In this document: positions 7,287-15,744 of the stretch, piece by piece
How positions within the stretch are numbered: the stretch's first letter is position 1
Layout of the letters: the number at the start of each line of letters is the position of its first letter
Source of the DNA: Sporosarcina ureae
GTDB lineage: Bacteria; Bacillota; Bacilli; Bacillales_A; Planococcaceae
DNA: 64,000 nt
Assembly: GCF_002101375.1 (NCBI RefSeq)
Contig: NZ_CP015207.1
Coordinates: forward strand, 1,728,001-1,792,000
Direction of reading: 5' to 3'
The notes under the pieces: model-generated
What the model saw: only the letters and a program-made list of their open reading frames with translations
Databases searched by the model: none
What the model was told of the DNA's origin: nothing
Program-made: the position numbers and the translations under genes

Positions 7287-8276
7287 TTATCCTTCCTTTT
7301 GAACAAGCGATACACCGCTCGCTTCATACTTTAAGATTTTCTGAATAATCGTCCCGAGGAATGCACCCGCCTCGACAGGAGGGATTCCTCCTTTATGGAT
7401 ATTCGAGATGACCATACGATCTGCTTCAATCGTGCCATGTCGAGGTTTGTAGCACATATAAGCACTTAGCGACTCTGCAGAAACAAGACCTGGACGTTCA
7501 CCGATCAGCATGATGACAACATCAGGTTGCAACAGCTCTCCGATATCATCCATTACGGCAACTCGTCCCTTATCGACATAAAATGTTGTTCCCATATCAA
7601 TATTCAAGTTGTTAAGTGATTGTTGTAATGACAAGTAGACGTCTTCCAAGTTTTCTTCTATCGCTTTCGCACTCAGTCCGTTTGACGCTACGATTTGTAC
7701 GACGGGTGATTTCTTACAACGCTCCTGAATTAAAGATCTTGCTTCGTCTGAAAGCTTTCTACCAAGATCCGGGCGTCGAATGTATTCTTCTTTATCTGCC
7801 ACTTTGGATTGCACTTGGAACAATCCTAGCTGTTCAAGCAAGTTATCCGGTACTTCACCGTAGACCGCGTCAACCGCTGCTGCATGATCCAGTCGGAACT
7901 GTAGCCACGTTTTTGTTTTCGGACGTGAGCCTGCGCGCCCAACTCCTACGCGCGCTGGTGTTTTCTTACGATATTCTGCCAGCTTATCTTCTTCAGAAGC
8001 TATTTGTGGTTTTGATTTCGGGTTACCATACGCTGTCGTCGGCTTGGGTTTTACAGTAGAAATATTTCGCTTCGGCTCTTTCGTCGTACTATGGAATGTC
8101 ACTGCGCCACTAGGCGAATTCCCCACAGTTTCCACTTCCAAATGTCCGATCGGTTGCTGTGAAAATAGTTCTATTTTCTGTTCATTCGTTGACGGTTGTA
8201 TTTTTTGACTGCTATTTGCGGCCTCCAGTTTTTCCACAACCATTTTTGTGATTTGCTGAATTAATTCTTCATTCAA
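7287..8276 (-). CDS. eutC: Ethanolamine ammonia-lyase small subunit
   Basis: Together with EutB it forms the AdoCbl-dependent lyase that splits ethanolamine to acetaldehyde and ammonia. Residues 1-20 (MNEELIQQITKMVVEKLEAA) form an amphipathic helix like known EutC targeting signals. Residues ~20-115 are a low-complexity linker rich in Lys, Pro and Ser, and the lyase domain follows (ARVGVGRAGSRPKT, LQFRLDHAAAVDAVYG, SNGLSAKAIEENL, ERPGLVSAESLSAYMCYKP). I place the start at TTG 8276 because GGAGG is 9 nt upstream; an ATG two codons earlier (8282) abuts the RBS. At 329 aa it is longer than enteric EutC because of the linker. Confidence 0.94.
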   Translation of the reverse strand: MNEELIQQITKMVVEKLEAANSSQKIQPSTNEQKIELFSQQPIGHLEVETVGNSPSGAVTFHSTTKEPKRNISTVKPKPTTAYGNPKSKPQIASEEDKLAEYRKKTPARVGVGRAGSRPKTKTWLQFRLDHAAAVDAVYGEVPDNLLEQLGLFQVQSKVADKEEYIRRPDLGRKLSDEARSLIQERCKKSPVVQIVASNGLSAKAIEENLEDVYLSLQQSLNNLNIDMGTTFYVDKGRVAVMDDIGELLQPDVVIMLIGERPGLVSAESLSAYMCYKPRHGTIEADRMVISNIHKGGIPPVEAGAFLGTIIQKILKYEASGVSLVQKEG

Positions 8277-8289
8277 GTCCATCCACCTC

Positions 8290-9654
8290 CTATCGATTGA
8301 AGAGCGTGAGATCTCCGGCATGTTTGCTCAGCATGCCATTTTCATAAATCCCCATCTTTTCAAGCCATTTCAAGTATTCAGGTGCTGGTGTTTTGCCCAT
8401 CGTCTGAAGAACAGTCGCCACGTCATGGAAGCTCATGGACTGGTAATTCAACATAACGTCATCACCCATTGGTGCTGCGATGATGAAGTTCACACCTGCC
8501 GCTGATAATAAGATACTTAAATCCTCAATGTCATTTTGATCTGCTTTAATATGGTTCGTATAGCAAATATCTACACCCATCGGAAGACCATGAAGCTTGC
8601 CCATGAAGTGATCTTCAAGGCCAGCACGGATTACTTGCTTGCTGTTGTACAAGTATTCTGGTCCAATAAATCCGACGACTGTGTTAACGATGTACGGATC
8701 ATAATGTCGTGCAAATCCGTAGTTACGTGCTTCCATAGTTACTTGATCTACGCCGTAATGCGCTTCAGCCGATAATTCAGATCCTTGTCCTGTTTCAAAA
8801 TACAACGTTTGAGGACCTGTACCCGTGCCCATTTTCAGTGATAGATCTTTCGCTTCTGCAATTAATTCTGCCGAAATCCCAAATGAACGGTGAGCTTTTT
8901 CTGTTCCCGCGATACTTTGGAAAATCATATCGGCAGGTGCCCCCTGTTCGATTGCTTTCATCTGTGTCGTAACATGTGCGAGTACGCAGTTTTGCGTCGG
9001 AATTTCCCATTCATCAATGAAATCTTTCGTTGCATTCAACACACGCTTTACACTTTCCACAGAATCATCTACTGGATTGATTCCAATTACCGCATCACCG
9101 ATACCGTAAGACAAGCCTTCTTTTAACGAAGTGATGATTCCATCAATATTGTCTGTCGGATGATTCGGTTGCAGACGGGAAGACAATGTACCTTTTTGAC
9201 CGATTGTAATATTACATGTTGATAAGATTTCAATTTTATTAGCCGCGTGCACTAAGTCGAGATTAGACATTAGCTTTGTGACGGCTGCGATGACTTCCGA
9301 AGTCAATCCACGGCTGAGACGCTTTAATTCGCGGTCGCCTACTTCATTACTCAAAATGTATTCACGCAGCTCTGCGATGCTCCAGTTCTGGATTTCACCA
9401 TAGACCTTCTCGTTAATATCATTTTCAATAATTAGTGAGACTTCATCACTTTCAATTGGAATCAGTGGATTGTTACGGATATCGCTTACAAGCAACTCAC
9501 TGACGACTGTTTTGGCAGCGATTCGTTCTTGCACGGTTTCCGCCGCAATTCCTGCGAGACGATCTCCAGATTTCTCTTCATTCGCTTTTGCTAGCACTTC
9601 TTTTAGGTCATGGAACACATATCGTTCGCCGCCTAATGTAGTGGATAAATTCAC
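8290..9654 (-). CDS. eutB: Ethanolamine ammonia-lyase large subunit
   Basis: 454 aa, the catalytic TIM-barrel subunit that binds ethanolamine and, with EutC, adenosylcobalamin. It begins NLSTTLGGERYVFHDLKEVL and contains the characteristic KANEEKSGDRLAGIAAET, NNPLIPIESDEVS, GINPVDDSVESVKRVLN, GTGTGPQTLYFETGQGSE and MGVDICYTNHIKADQND segments. The start is GTG at 9654, preceded by AAAGGAGG with 8 nt spacing; a longer open frame upstream overlaps eutA and is not used. It lies 14 bp after eutA and 13 bp before eutC. Confidence 0.97.
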   Translation of the reverse strand: MNLSTTLGGERYVFHDLKEVLAKANEEKSGDRLAGIAAETVQERIAAKTVVSELLVSDIRNNPLIPIESDEVSLIIENDINEKVYGEIQNWSIAELREYILSNEVGDRELKRLSRGLTSEVIAAVTKLMSNLDLVHAANKIEILSTCNITIGQKGTLSSRLQPNHPTDNIDGIITSLKEGLSYGIGDAVIGINPVDDSVESVKRVLNATKDFIDEWEIPTQNCVLAHVTTQMKAIEQGAPADMIFQSIAGTEKAHRSFGISAELIAEAKDLSLKMGTGTGPQTLYFETGQGSELSAEAHYGVDQVTMEARNYGFARHYDPYIVNTVVGFIGPEYLYNSKQVIRAGLEDHFMGKLHGLPMGVDICYTNHIKADQNDIEDLSILLSAAGVNFIIAAPMGDDVMLNYQSMSFHDVATVLQTMGKTPAPEYLKWLEKMGIYENGMLSKHAGDLTLFNR

Positions 9655-9668
9655 GTACAAGACCTCCT

Positions 9669-11114
9669 TTACGTTGTATGGAAAGTTAAGGTTTTCACGA
9701 CGACCGGCACGACGCCTGAAGTGAGCGCATTGCCGATATCGATGTAATCGCCTGTTTCCACATTGATTTGATCTATACAAATAATACTTTGTTTCACGTG
9801 TAACGCTGCCAGTGTTTGGCCAATCACTTTGGCATGATCTGATTGAATGACCAATATAATCGGTTGTTCAGGTCGCGGCCTCTCGTTCATGATCTGAACA
9901 ATTGCACTAGCCAGTTTCTGCACATCGCGAAATCCGAGATAGGGAAGATTGGATAGATAAAGTGCGAAGTTTTGCCCTTCTTTTGCTGAATCGTATAAAG
10001 TAACTGCCTGCTGAACCGCATCTTCGAACTGGGATAATCCTGTCTCCAGATTTTCTTCAAAGTCGTATTGATAAATTGGGATGTTCTTTAATGGCAACTC
10101 ATGTGGTGCAACCTGTATGGTAGCCCCGCTAATTTCAGTAGTCTGTGTTCCAGCTCCCAACACAGTAGCCCTCACAGTTTCCACTGGCTCCTGCCAAGTA
10201 AAGTGTTGCAACGATGTATTTTGTAGCAGCGCTTCCGCGAGTTGAATTCCAATATCATCGTACTTCGCTTCTTGAACTTCTTCAGTTGTGTGATGATACA
10301 TACATTCGGATATACCACCTGAAAAGACGATCGTATCGACCGGCTGCAACCAGTTCGGTTCATGACCGAGCAGCAGCACTTGATCTTGAGCATGAACTTC
10401 ATTTTTCAAAATACGTGCCATCGCTTCTGCCATATAAGTCGTTACAAAAGTTACTGCTGATGCATTTTGTGGATCTCCAACTTGTAACGTATAGCCTTGG
10501 TCTTGCAATAACCGTTCGACAGGCGGTGAAATTGTACGGACTTTTCCGTGTTCAAATTCGATCAAGCGACCGCCAATATGCATCGTACATGTGCCAAGCA
10601 GTTGCTTGTCTTGGAACACTGCAATATTTGCCGTTCCGCCGCCAATGTCTATATTGGCGATTACTTGCCCACTTTTTCCAGACAATTCATAGCTGCCTGA
10701 TCCTTTTGCTGCAATGATGCCTTCTAAGTCAGGGCCTGCCGTTGCTACGAGGAAATCACCTGCTTCATCAGATAAAAGATGCAACATTTCACTGGCATTT
10801 CGCTTGGTAGCGGTTTCACCGGTAATAATAACAGCTCCTGTTTCGATCTGAGAAGGCTGGATTTCGGCTTTTTCATATTCTCTGCGTATAATCTCTTGGA
10901 CACCTGCTACATCAATCGTCACTGCATCTTGTAATGGCGTTCGGAATACCGGACTTTTATAAAGTATTTCTTTGTCTGTAATTTCTATTCTTGGCACATG
11001 TGTTGCGCCCGCCACATTACGTAGGGAAAATCGACTGATAATCAGTTTCGTCGTGCTTGTGCCAATATCAATTCCTGCACTAATAATGGTTTCGTGCTTA
11101 TTGAAATTGCTCAC
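9669..11114 (-). CDS. eutA: EutA, ethanolamine ammonia-lyase reactivase
   Basis: 481 aa. EutA uses ATP to release damaged cobalamin from EutBC so that fresh AdoCbl can bind. An actin/Hsp70-like ATPase fold is indicated by AGIDIGTSTTKL at the N-terminus and IDIGGGTANIAVFQ near residue 165, with IVFSGGISECMY later. GTG at 11114 is preferred because GGAG lies 7 nt upstream; the GTG two codons earlier touches the RBS. Its own promoter and an attenuator leader precede it (11160-11272), so it begins a sub-operon with eutB onward. Confidence 0.93.
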   Translation of the reverse strand: MSNFNKHETIISAGIDIGTSTTKLIISRFSLRNVAGATHVPRIEITDKEILYKSPVFRTPLQDAVTIDVAGVQEIIRREYEKAEIQPSQIETGAVIITGETATKRNASEMLHLLSDEAGDFLVATAGPDLEGIIAAKGSGSYELSGKSGQVIANIDIGGGTANIAVFQDKQLLGTCTMHIGGRLIEFEHGKVRTISPPVERLLQDQGYTLQVGDPQNASAVTFVTTYMAEAMARILKNEVHAQDQVLLLGHEPNWLQPVDTIVFSGGISECMYHHTTEEVQEAKYDDIGIQLAEALLQNTSLQHFTWQEPVETVRATVLGAGTQTTEISGATIQVAPHELPLKNIPIYQYDFEENLETGLSQFEDAVQQAVTLYDSAKEGQNFALYLSNLPYLGFRDVQKLASAIVQIMNERPRPEQPIILVIQSDHAKVIGQTLAALHVKQSIICIDQINVETGDYIDIGNALTSGVVPVVVKTLTFHTT

Positions 11115-11159
11115 GCCCACACTCCTTTCTGATTACTTATTGTCCTCCACTTTTGATAT

Positions 11160-11218
11160 AAAAAAGACGCCTTTACAAACCCATGGATTTTTCCACGGGA
11201 TGTAAAGGCGCCTTTGCC
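11160..11218 (-). promoter_or_regulatory. Attenuator leader of eutA with ANTAR-type hairpin
   Basis: On the minus strand a strong terminator (GCGCCTTTACA pairing TGTAAAGGCGT, tip CCCGTGG-AAAAAT-CCATGGG, then TTTTTT) lies between the eutA promoter and gene. Its 5' arm is overlapped by a small hairpin GGC-AAAGGC-GCC (11207-11218). The hexaloop has A at position 1 and G at position 4, the signature of RNA targets of ANTAR antiterminators. EutV binding would therefore prevent termination when ethanolamine and AdoCbl signals are present. A convincing upstream partner hairpin was not found. Confidence 0.75.
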
Positions 11219-11243
11219 GTTTTTATTCACTTGTATGAAATTT

Positions 11244-11272
11244 ACTATATCAAATTCCTACTTACCTGTAAA
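11244..11272 (-). promoter_or_regulatory. SigA-type promoter upstream of eutA
   Basis: TTTACA and TATAGT are separated by exactly 17 bp on the minus strand, just inside the gap after the eutP stop. The start point would fall about 20 bp before the ANTAR/terminator leader, giving eutA-eutB-and-later genes separate control. Confidence 0.7.
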
Positions 11273-11277
11273 GAATA

Positions 11278-11775
11278 TTAGCCGAGAAAGATCAAGTGCT
11301 GGTCAGCTTTTGACTCTGCGTAATGTCGCATCGCTTGAAGGTCGTTAAGCTTTGTCAATTCCTTAAGATGTTCGATGCCCATGCCCGTTTTAGAAGAAAC
11401 CATAACGATAGGCCCTTCGTTCATGACAGTCTTTAACATGCCAAGTGAACGATCTATATCCGCATCCGGAAGGTCGCATTTGGTGATCACTCCAATGGGT
11501 AGTTTCGGGATGCCCATGCTGAAACCTGGCGGGAAAATAAGCTTCTCACTCGTTGCGTCTTGCAAATACAATACGTGCGTTACTTCAAGCGCGGTAGCCA
11601 TAATATTTTTGTAGAACATTGGATTTTCTGTGTACTCGCCCGGAGTATCAACAATCCAATCATAATAACTGAGCGTTTGCGTTTTGAAAGCTTCTACTTC
11701 TCGGCCCAATAAGGCATTTGTCAATGTAGACTTTCCCGCCCGTACCGCACCGATCAGCATCGCCTTGTTTCGCAT
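11278..11775 (-). CDS. eutP: EutP-family P-loop protein
   Basis: 165 aa Ras-like GTPase-fold protein with Walker A GAVRAGKST, DTPGEYTENP (G3-like) and TKCD (G4). Members are found in eut/pdu loci; some were reported to act as acetate kinases, which would let acetyl-phosphate from PduL yield ATP. ATG at 11775 has GGAG 8 nt upstream; the GTG three codons earlier overlaps the RBS. It follows eutS by 12 bp. Confidence 0.9.
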   Translation of the reverse strand: MRNKAMLIGAVRAGKSTLTNALLGREVEAFKTQTLSYYDWIVDTPGEYTENPMFYKNIMATALEVTHVLYLQDATSEKLIFPPGFSMGIPKLPIGVITKCDLPDADIDRSLGMLKTVMNEGPIVMVSSKTGMGIEHLKELTKLNDLQAMRHYAESKADQHLIFLG

Positions 11776-11787
11776 CGTCCTCACTCC

Positions 11788-12129
11788 TTATGATTTTGTA
11801 ATTTCAGCTGGCGTATACTTTAACTTCTCCGATAAAAAGCGATTTATCTCTAGCATAGCCATCTCTACTTCCGAAACACTACCTACAACGACAAGACTAC
11901 CGGTAAATCGATCGAGGAATCCAATGCGAACATTCGCTGCTTTCGTAGCCAAGTCACCTGCAATAATTACCGTTTCACTCGGTGTGCAAGTGAGGATACC
12001 TAAGGCACCGGCCTCTTGGATGCCTAACTTCTGAAACATATCAGGATCGGGATTAGCAATCAAATGACTGAGTGTAATCTGTTTTCCTGGAACAAATTCC
12101 TGTATAAATCGTTTCTTTTCTTCGCTCAT
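11788..12129 (-). CDS. eutS: EutS shell protein (circularly permuted BMC-H)
   Basis: 113 aa. The order of elements, with an N-terminal beta segment FIQEFVPGKQITLSHLIANP before AGALGILTCTPSETVIIAGDLATKAANV and GSLVVVGSVSEVEMAML, is that of the permuted EutS/PduU group, which form bent hexamers at shell edges. ATG at 12129 has AGGGTG about 8 nt upstream. It lies 22 bp after eutH and 12 bp before eutP. Confidence 0.93.
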   Translation of the reverse strand: MSEEKKRFIQEFVPGKQITLSHLIANPDPDMFQKLGIQEAGALGILTCTPSETVIIAGDLATKAANVRIGFLDRFTGSLVVVGSVSEVEMAMLEINRFLSEKLKYTPAEITKS

Positions 12130-12151
12130 TATACACACACCCTATATAGTT

Positions 12152-13420
12152 TTATACTTTAGTAGCAGAAGCTTCTGGTTCAATGTTTTCAGTATCGTAC
12201 TCACCTTTTTTAATAATTCCAGCTTCACGATCTTGCTTCTCTAGCTTTAATGCTGTTGGTACAGATAGCTTGTACGCAATAATAATTGCAATGATTCCTG
12301 CACTTAATTTACCTAGTATAACCGGTAAAATAATATTTGGCTGGAAATTCGCTGTGAACGATAAATGATCGCCCAACAAGAATGCAGCACAGACTGCGAA
12401 CGCAATATTAATAACTTTATCTTTTGGCCTCATATAACGAACCAATGAGAACATCGCCAAGATATTTGCGACGGTTGCAAGTAGACCAGCGCTACCTTCA
12501 GGTGAAAGCCCAATTTTCTTCCCCGCAGATTCTAAAGGTCTTCCCATATACTTCCGAATCAAATAAATCATTGGGAATGCACCCGCTAGCATGATACCAA
12601 TGTACCCCGCCGTTTCAAGTGCACGGAACTGGTCTGCTTTATCTGCCATAATGGGATCGAAGCCCCAAACACCAAAGATTTTAGTGAAAATGCCTGTAAA
12701 TATTTCAACAATAGAGAACACTAACACTAGTTTAATAGCAGCGTCCATCACGCGGCCAAAAATCATAAACCCGTTAATCATCATACGCGGGAAGAACTTC
12801 AGTCCGACTGCAATCAACACAACAAATATTAATAATGGCAATAAATTTATAAAGATCTGTAAATAACTAATTGCAAACTCATAATTGGATGTAGCAGTCG
12901 TGCTAATTACATCACGCACATCAGTGTTAAATAACACTACTAAAACAGATGCGATAAAAGCACCTATTGGAATCGTTAATACACCTGACATGATACCAAG
13001 CGCCATATATTTATGGTCACGCTTATCTAGCATCGCAAGTCCCATTGGAATAGAGAATACAATGGTTGCACCAGACATAAAACCGACGATTAACGCCATA
13101 ATCCATCCTTCATTTGTTACTTTCAAAGCTTCTGCTAACTGATATCCGCCCATATCTGAAGCCAAAATCGTCGTTGCTGCAATAGCTGGATCTGCTCCTA
13201 TTGAGTTAAAAATGGGACCGATAAATTTACTGATGAACCACGTTAAGTATGGTATGGACGCCATAATTCCCGCCGCAGGAACGAAGATATGTCCTACTGC
13301 GTGTAATCCAGACATGAATTCCTTACCTAATCCTTCTTCCGGATTTTTGATTGAAGCAAATGCCCCTGCAACTGCACAGGCCATGATGATATACACAATC
13401 ACCGTGCCGATCATTTCCAT
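12152..13420 (-). CDS. eutH: EutH ethanolamine transporter
   Basis: 422-aa polytopic inner-membrane protein with about ten or eleven hydrophobic segments. Family segments include ACAVAGAFASIKNPEEGLG near the N-terminus, ILASDMGGYQLAEAL near 110, FSIPMGLAMLDKRDHKYMALG and LLATVANILAMFSLV. It allows ethanolamine entry when external levels are low. A GAGGGGG RBS precedes ATG 13420. The gene is first after the eutV terminator/antiterminator leader, so it should be induced by EutWV. Confidence 0.95.
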   Translation of the reverse strand: MEMIGTVIVYIIMACAVAGAFASIKNPEEGLGKEFMSGLHAVGHIFVPAAGIMASIPYLTWFISKFIGPIFNSIGADPAIAATTILASDMGGYQLAEALKVTNEGWIMALIVGFMSGATIVFSIPMGLAMLDKRDHKYMALGIMSGVLTIPIGAFIASVLVVLFNTDVRDVISTTATSNYEFAISYLQIFINLLPLLIFVVLIAVGLKFFPRMMINGFMIFGRVMDAAIKLVLVFSIVEIFTGIFTKIFGVWGFDPIMADKADQFRALETAGYIGIMLAGAFPMIYLIRKYMGRPLESAGKKIGLSPEGSAGLLATVANILAMFSLVRYMRPKDKVINIAFAVCAAFLLGDHLSFTANFQPNIILPVILGKLSAGIIAIIIAYKLSVPTALKLEKQDREAGIIKKGEYDTENIEPEASATKV

Positions 13421-13531
13421 CTGAGTTTCCCCCTCTTACTGTCATATTGTGTAGTCTTTTACTTAATCCTAGTCTAAAAAACACCGCCCTCTTATCACTA
13501 TTCGTGTGTTATTCGCGAAAAAAGAAGACAA

Positions 13532-13573
13532 AAAGACGCTTAAAGAATGTATCTCTTTAAGCGTCTTTGCTTA
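13532..13573 (-). promoter_or_regulatory. Terminator/ANTAR antiterminator leader between eutV and eutH
   Basis: On the minus strand AAAGACGCTTAAAGA pairs with TCTTTAAGCGTCTTT and is followed by TTTTTG, a strong terminator after eutV. Overlapping its 5' arm is TAAGC-AAAGAC-GCTTA (13558-13573): a perfect 5-bp stem with a hexaloop having A1 and G4. It matches the published eut leader consensus AGCAANGRRGCUY at all but one position. EutV should stabilise this hairpin and let polymerase read into eutH-S-P. Confidence 0.85.
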
Positions 13574-13580
13574 GATCTAT

Positions 13581-14150
13581 TTACTTGTGCGAATCAATAA
13601 TTTCCATGGCAAGTGACTCCATTGTCATTTGCCGAGACATACTCGTATCACGCATTCTTTTAAAAGCTTGTTGCTCGGTTAATTGCTCCATGTTCATCAG
13701 AATACCTTTTGCCCGCTCTATGACTTTTCGCTTTTCCACTTCTTGCTTAGCCTGCTGAACATCTTTCTTCAGCCGTTTTGCTTTGTCTGATTGGTGAAGA
13801 GCTACTTCGATTGCCGGTATTAAATTGGATTCAGATATAGGTTTGACCAAATAGCCAACTATATTGTCTTGTTGTGCTTTTTCTACGAATTCCTTTTGGC
13901 TGTACGCGGTGATAATGAGAATAGGTATATCCAGTTGTTCTCCAATGATACGGCTCGCTTTCAGACCGTTCATCTTCGGCATTTTGATATCCATCAAAAT
14001 CAAATCCGGTTTATGCAAGAAGGCTAGCTCGATCGCCCTGTCCCCATCGCCTGCTTCCCCAACTACTTCATAGCCATGGTCTTGCAAGGTCATTTTCAGG
14101 TCCATGCGAATGATGGATTCGTCTTCCGCAATCAAGATTCGTTTACTCAT
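13581..14150 (-). CDS. eutV: EutV, response regulator with ANTAR RNA-binding domain
   Basis: 189 aa. Receiver domain (1-120) with acidic pocket AEDES, phospho-acceptor Asp54 in LMDIKMP, and GYLVKPIS. A coiled segment then leads into a C-terminal ANTAR domain (about 135-185: VIERAKGILMN, EQQAFKRMRD, MTMESLAMEI). Phosphorylated EutV dimers bind paired hexaloop hairpins and block terminators, and two such leaders lie downstream. ATG at 14150 has GGAGGTG upstream and overlaps the end of eutW by 8 bp, indicating coupled translation. Confidence 0.95.
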   Translation of the reverse strand: MSKRILIAEDESIIRMDLKMTLQDHGYEVVGEAGDGDRAIELAFLHKPDLILMDIKMPKMNGLKASRIIGEQLDIPILIITAYSQKEFVEKAQQDNIVGYLVKPISESNLIPAIEVALHQSDKAKRLKKDVQQAKQEVEKRKVIERAKGILMNMEQLTEQQAFKRMRDTSMSRQMTMESLAMEIIDSHK

Positions 14151-15573
14151 CAAAAATTTCCACCTCCGCACCCACTGGAAAATTAACTACTGCATGAGTT
14201 CCGATCTCCCTGGGCACATATAGAAACTCACCATTCAAGTCATTGGTAACCAAATTGTGAATGATTTCCGTACCAAGAGATGTTTGCGGATTCTTCATTC
14301 CAACGCCGTTGTCGGACACATGAATCTCTACAAAATCATTTTCCACGGTAAATTCCACATCAATAATCCCCTCTTCTTTGCCTTGAAATGCATGTTTTAA
14401 AGAGTTTTGTATAAGCTCATTGACGATAAGCGCGATTGAAACCGCTTTCTTAGAGGTTGTTACTATTTTATTGTTATTCGGCTCAATAATCAAGTCTACT
14501 TTCAAATTATATTCATTCAGCACCATAGTTGAGCATATTTTTCTTGTCAAATTTATGATATTTACATCATCGTCATCTGCATGTTCTTTAGTGAGGATAA
14601 TTTCATAAACAGACGAAATACTGTATATACGATTAAGTGTTTCTTCAAATGAAGAGCGACTTTCGGCCGGCATACCATTACGCATTTGCAGCCTTATCAA
14701 GCTTGCAACTGTTTGCAGATTATTTTTTACACGATGATGTATTTCTTTTATCACGACTGACTTCATCATCAATTCTTTTTCCTTTGTACGAAGTTCGGTA
14801 ATATCTTGTATAATCAACAACGTTTCTTGAGATTTATTTTTTTCACGCATTCTTATCTTTTTCACTATTAAGTTTTTCCGCTGGATTGTTAGTTCAAAAA
14901 CAAACACATCATCTTCCTGCTCATAAACCGTCCTCAAAAAAGGTAATAATTCTAATAAATCACGGTTAAGCACATCATCTTTCTCACTCATTTCAGAAAT
15001 GAGTCTTAACCCTGAAGGATTCGCGTATACCAACCGATTACTTTCATCTGTCAAAATGAGCATTTCCATCAATAAGTCCGAAACTACACCCAGTCCCGAA
15101 TTTGTCATCTGATCTTCCGCGGTTTCTGTAACTACCGAAAATTTCTGTACATTGCCTGTTGGAGTCGGTGAAACAACCTGCTTCTCTGAAATCAGTACAC
15201 CAATCACTTGATGGTTTGTATTCTTAATTGGTACCACGGTCTGGTCCACCACGATACCTTCTTGTGTCATCGCCTGTCTTATGATCGACTTTTTTCCGTT
15301 GCGATAAGAATAAAATACACCTGGCTCAAAAGATTCAAAAACAATCTTTCCAATAACCGAGTTATTATATAGCGGTGTACTACCGACTGGAAAAGCCTCC
15401 GCAACGACTATTGCTTGGTTACTTGGTTTTAATTTGCAATCAATGAACATATATGAATCCGATAAATCAGCGTAAGTCTGCAAACTAAACGCCATTTCCT
15501 GAAGAATCTGCACATCTTGATCAGTCAGTTCCGTATGCTGTTTACAAAGTTGCTCTACTGTTGATTTTACCAC
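14143..15573 (-). CDS. eutW: EutW, ethanolamine-sensing histidine kinase
   Basis: 476 aa, soluble (no membrane segments). An N-terminal GAF-like sensing region occupies about 1-150, a PAS-like domain 165-265, a HisKA_2-type dimerisation box follows with the phospho-acceptor His in KEIHHRVKNNLQTVASLIRLQ, and a HATPase domain ends the protein (NELIQNSLKHAF, HVSDNGVGM). It autophosphorylates on ethanolamine binding in related systems and passes phosphate to EutV. GTG start at 15573 with AAGG about 10 nt upstream; a SigA promoter lies 55-80 bp upstream. First gene of the locus. Confidence 0.93.
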   Translation of the reverse strand: MVKSTVEQLCKQHTELTDQDVQILQEMAFSLQTYADLSDSYMFIDCKLKPSNQAIVVAEAFPVGSTPLYNNSVIGKIVFESFEPGVFYSYRNGKKSIIRQAMTQEGIVVDQTVVPIKNTNHQVIGVLISEKQVVSPTPTGNVQKFSVVTETAEDQMTNSGLGVVSDLLMEMLILTDESNRLVYANPSGLRLISEMSEKDDVLNRDLLELLPFLRTVYEQEDDVFVFELTIQRKNLIVKKIRMREKNKSQETLLIIQDITELRTKEKELMMKSVVIKEIHHRVKNNLQTVASLIRLQMRNGMPAESRSSFEETLNRIYSISSVYEIILTKEHADDDDVNIINLTRKICSTMVLNEYNLKVDLIIEPNNNKIVTTSKKAVSIALIVNELIQNSLKHAFQGKEEGIIDVEFTVENDFVEIHVSDNGVGMKNPQTSLGTEIIHNLVTNDLNGEFLYVPREIGTHAVVNFPVGAEVEIFDE

Positions 15574-15625
15574 TGCGCCACAACCTTACTCTGGGGAAGT
15601 ACTGCTTCTCCGACTTTGTAGAATT

Positions 15626-15654
15626 AGTATAGGGCTGTTAGCAGAAGAGGTCAA
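15626..15654 (-). promoter_or_regulatory. SigA promoter of eutWV
   Basis: TTGACC and TATACT spaced by exactly 17 bp on the minus strand, upstream of eutW with no gene between. It probably gives constitutive sensor expression, while the eut enzymes wait on antitermination. Confidence 0.8.
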
Positions 15655-15689
15655 TTGCAAACTATTATTCATACATACCAGGAATATAA

Positions 15690-15725
15690 AAGAAAAGAGA
15701 AAGTCCAAAAACTTTTCTCCTTTCT
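15690..15725 (-). terminator. Probable terminator after the M20 peptidase gene
   Basis: On the minus strand GGAGAAAAG..CTTTCTC followed by TTTTCTTTT lies about 20 bp after the stop of the peptidase gene. The stem is imperfect and AU-rich, so the call is tentative. Confidence 0.5.
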
Positions 15726-15744
15726 AATGATGTAAATGTATTTG

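Noticed and set aside
9655-9780. Upstream extension of the eutB frame (to 9780)
   Set aside because: It overlaps eutA and the EutB family begins at the GTG with the strong RBS at 9654.
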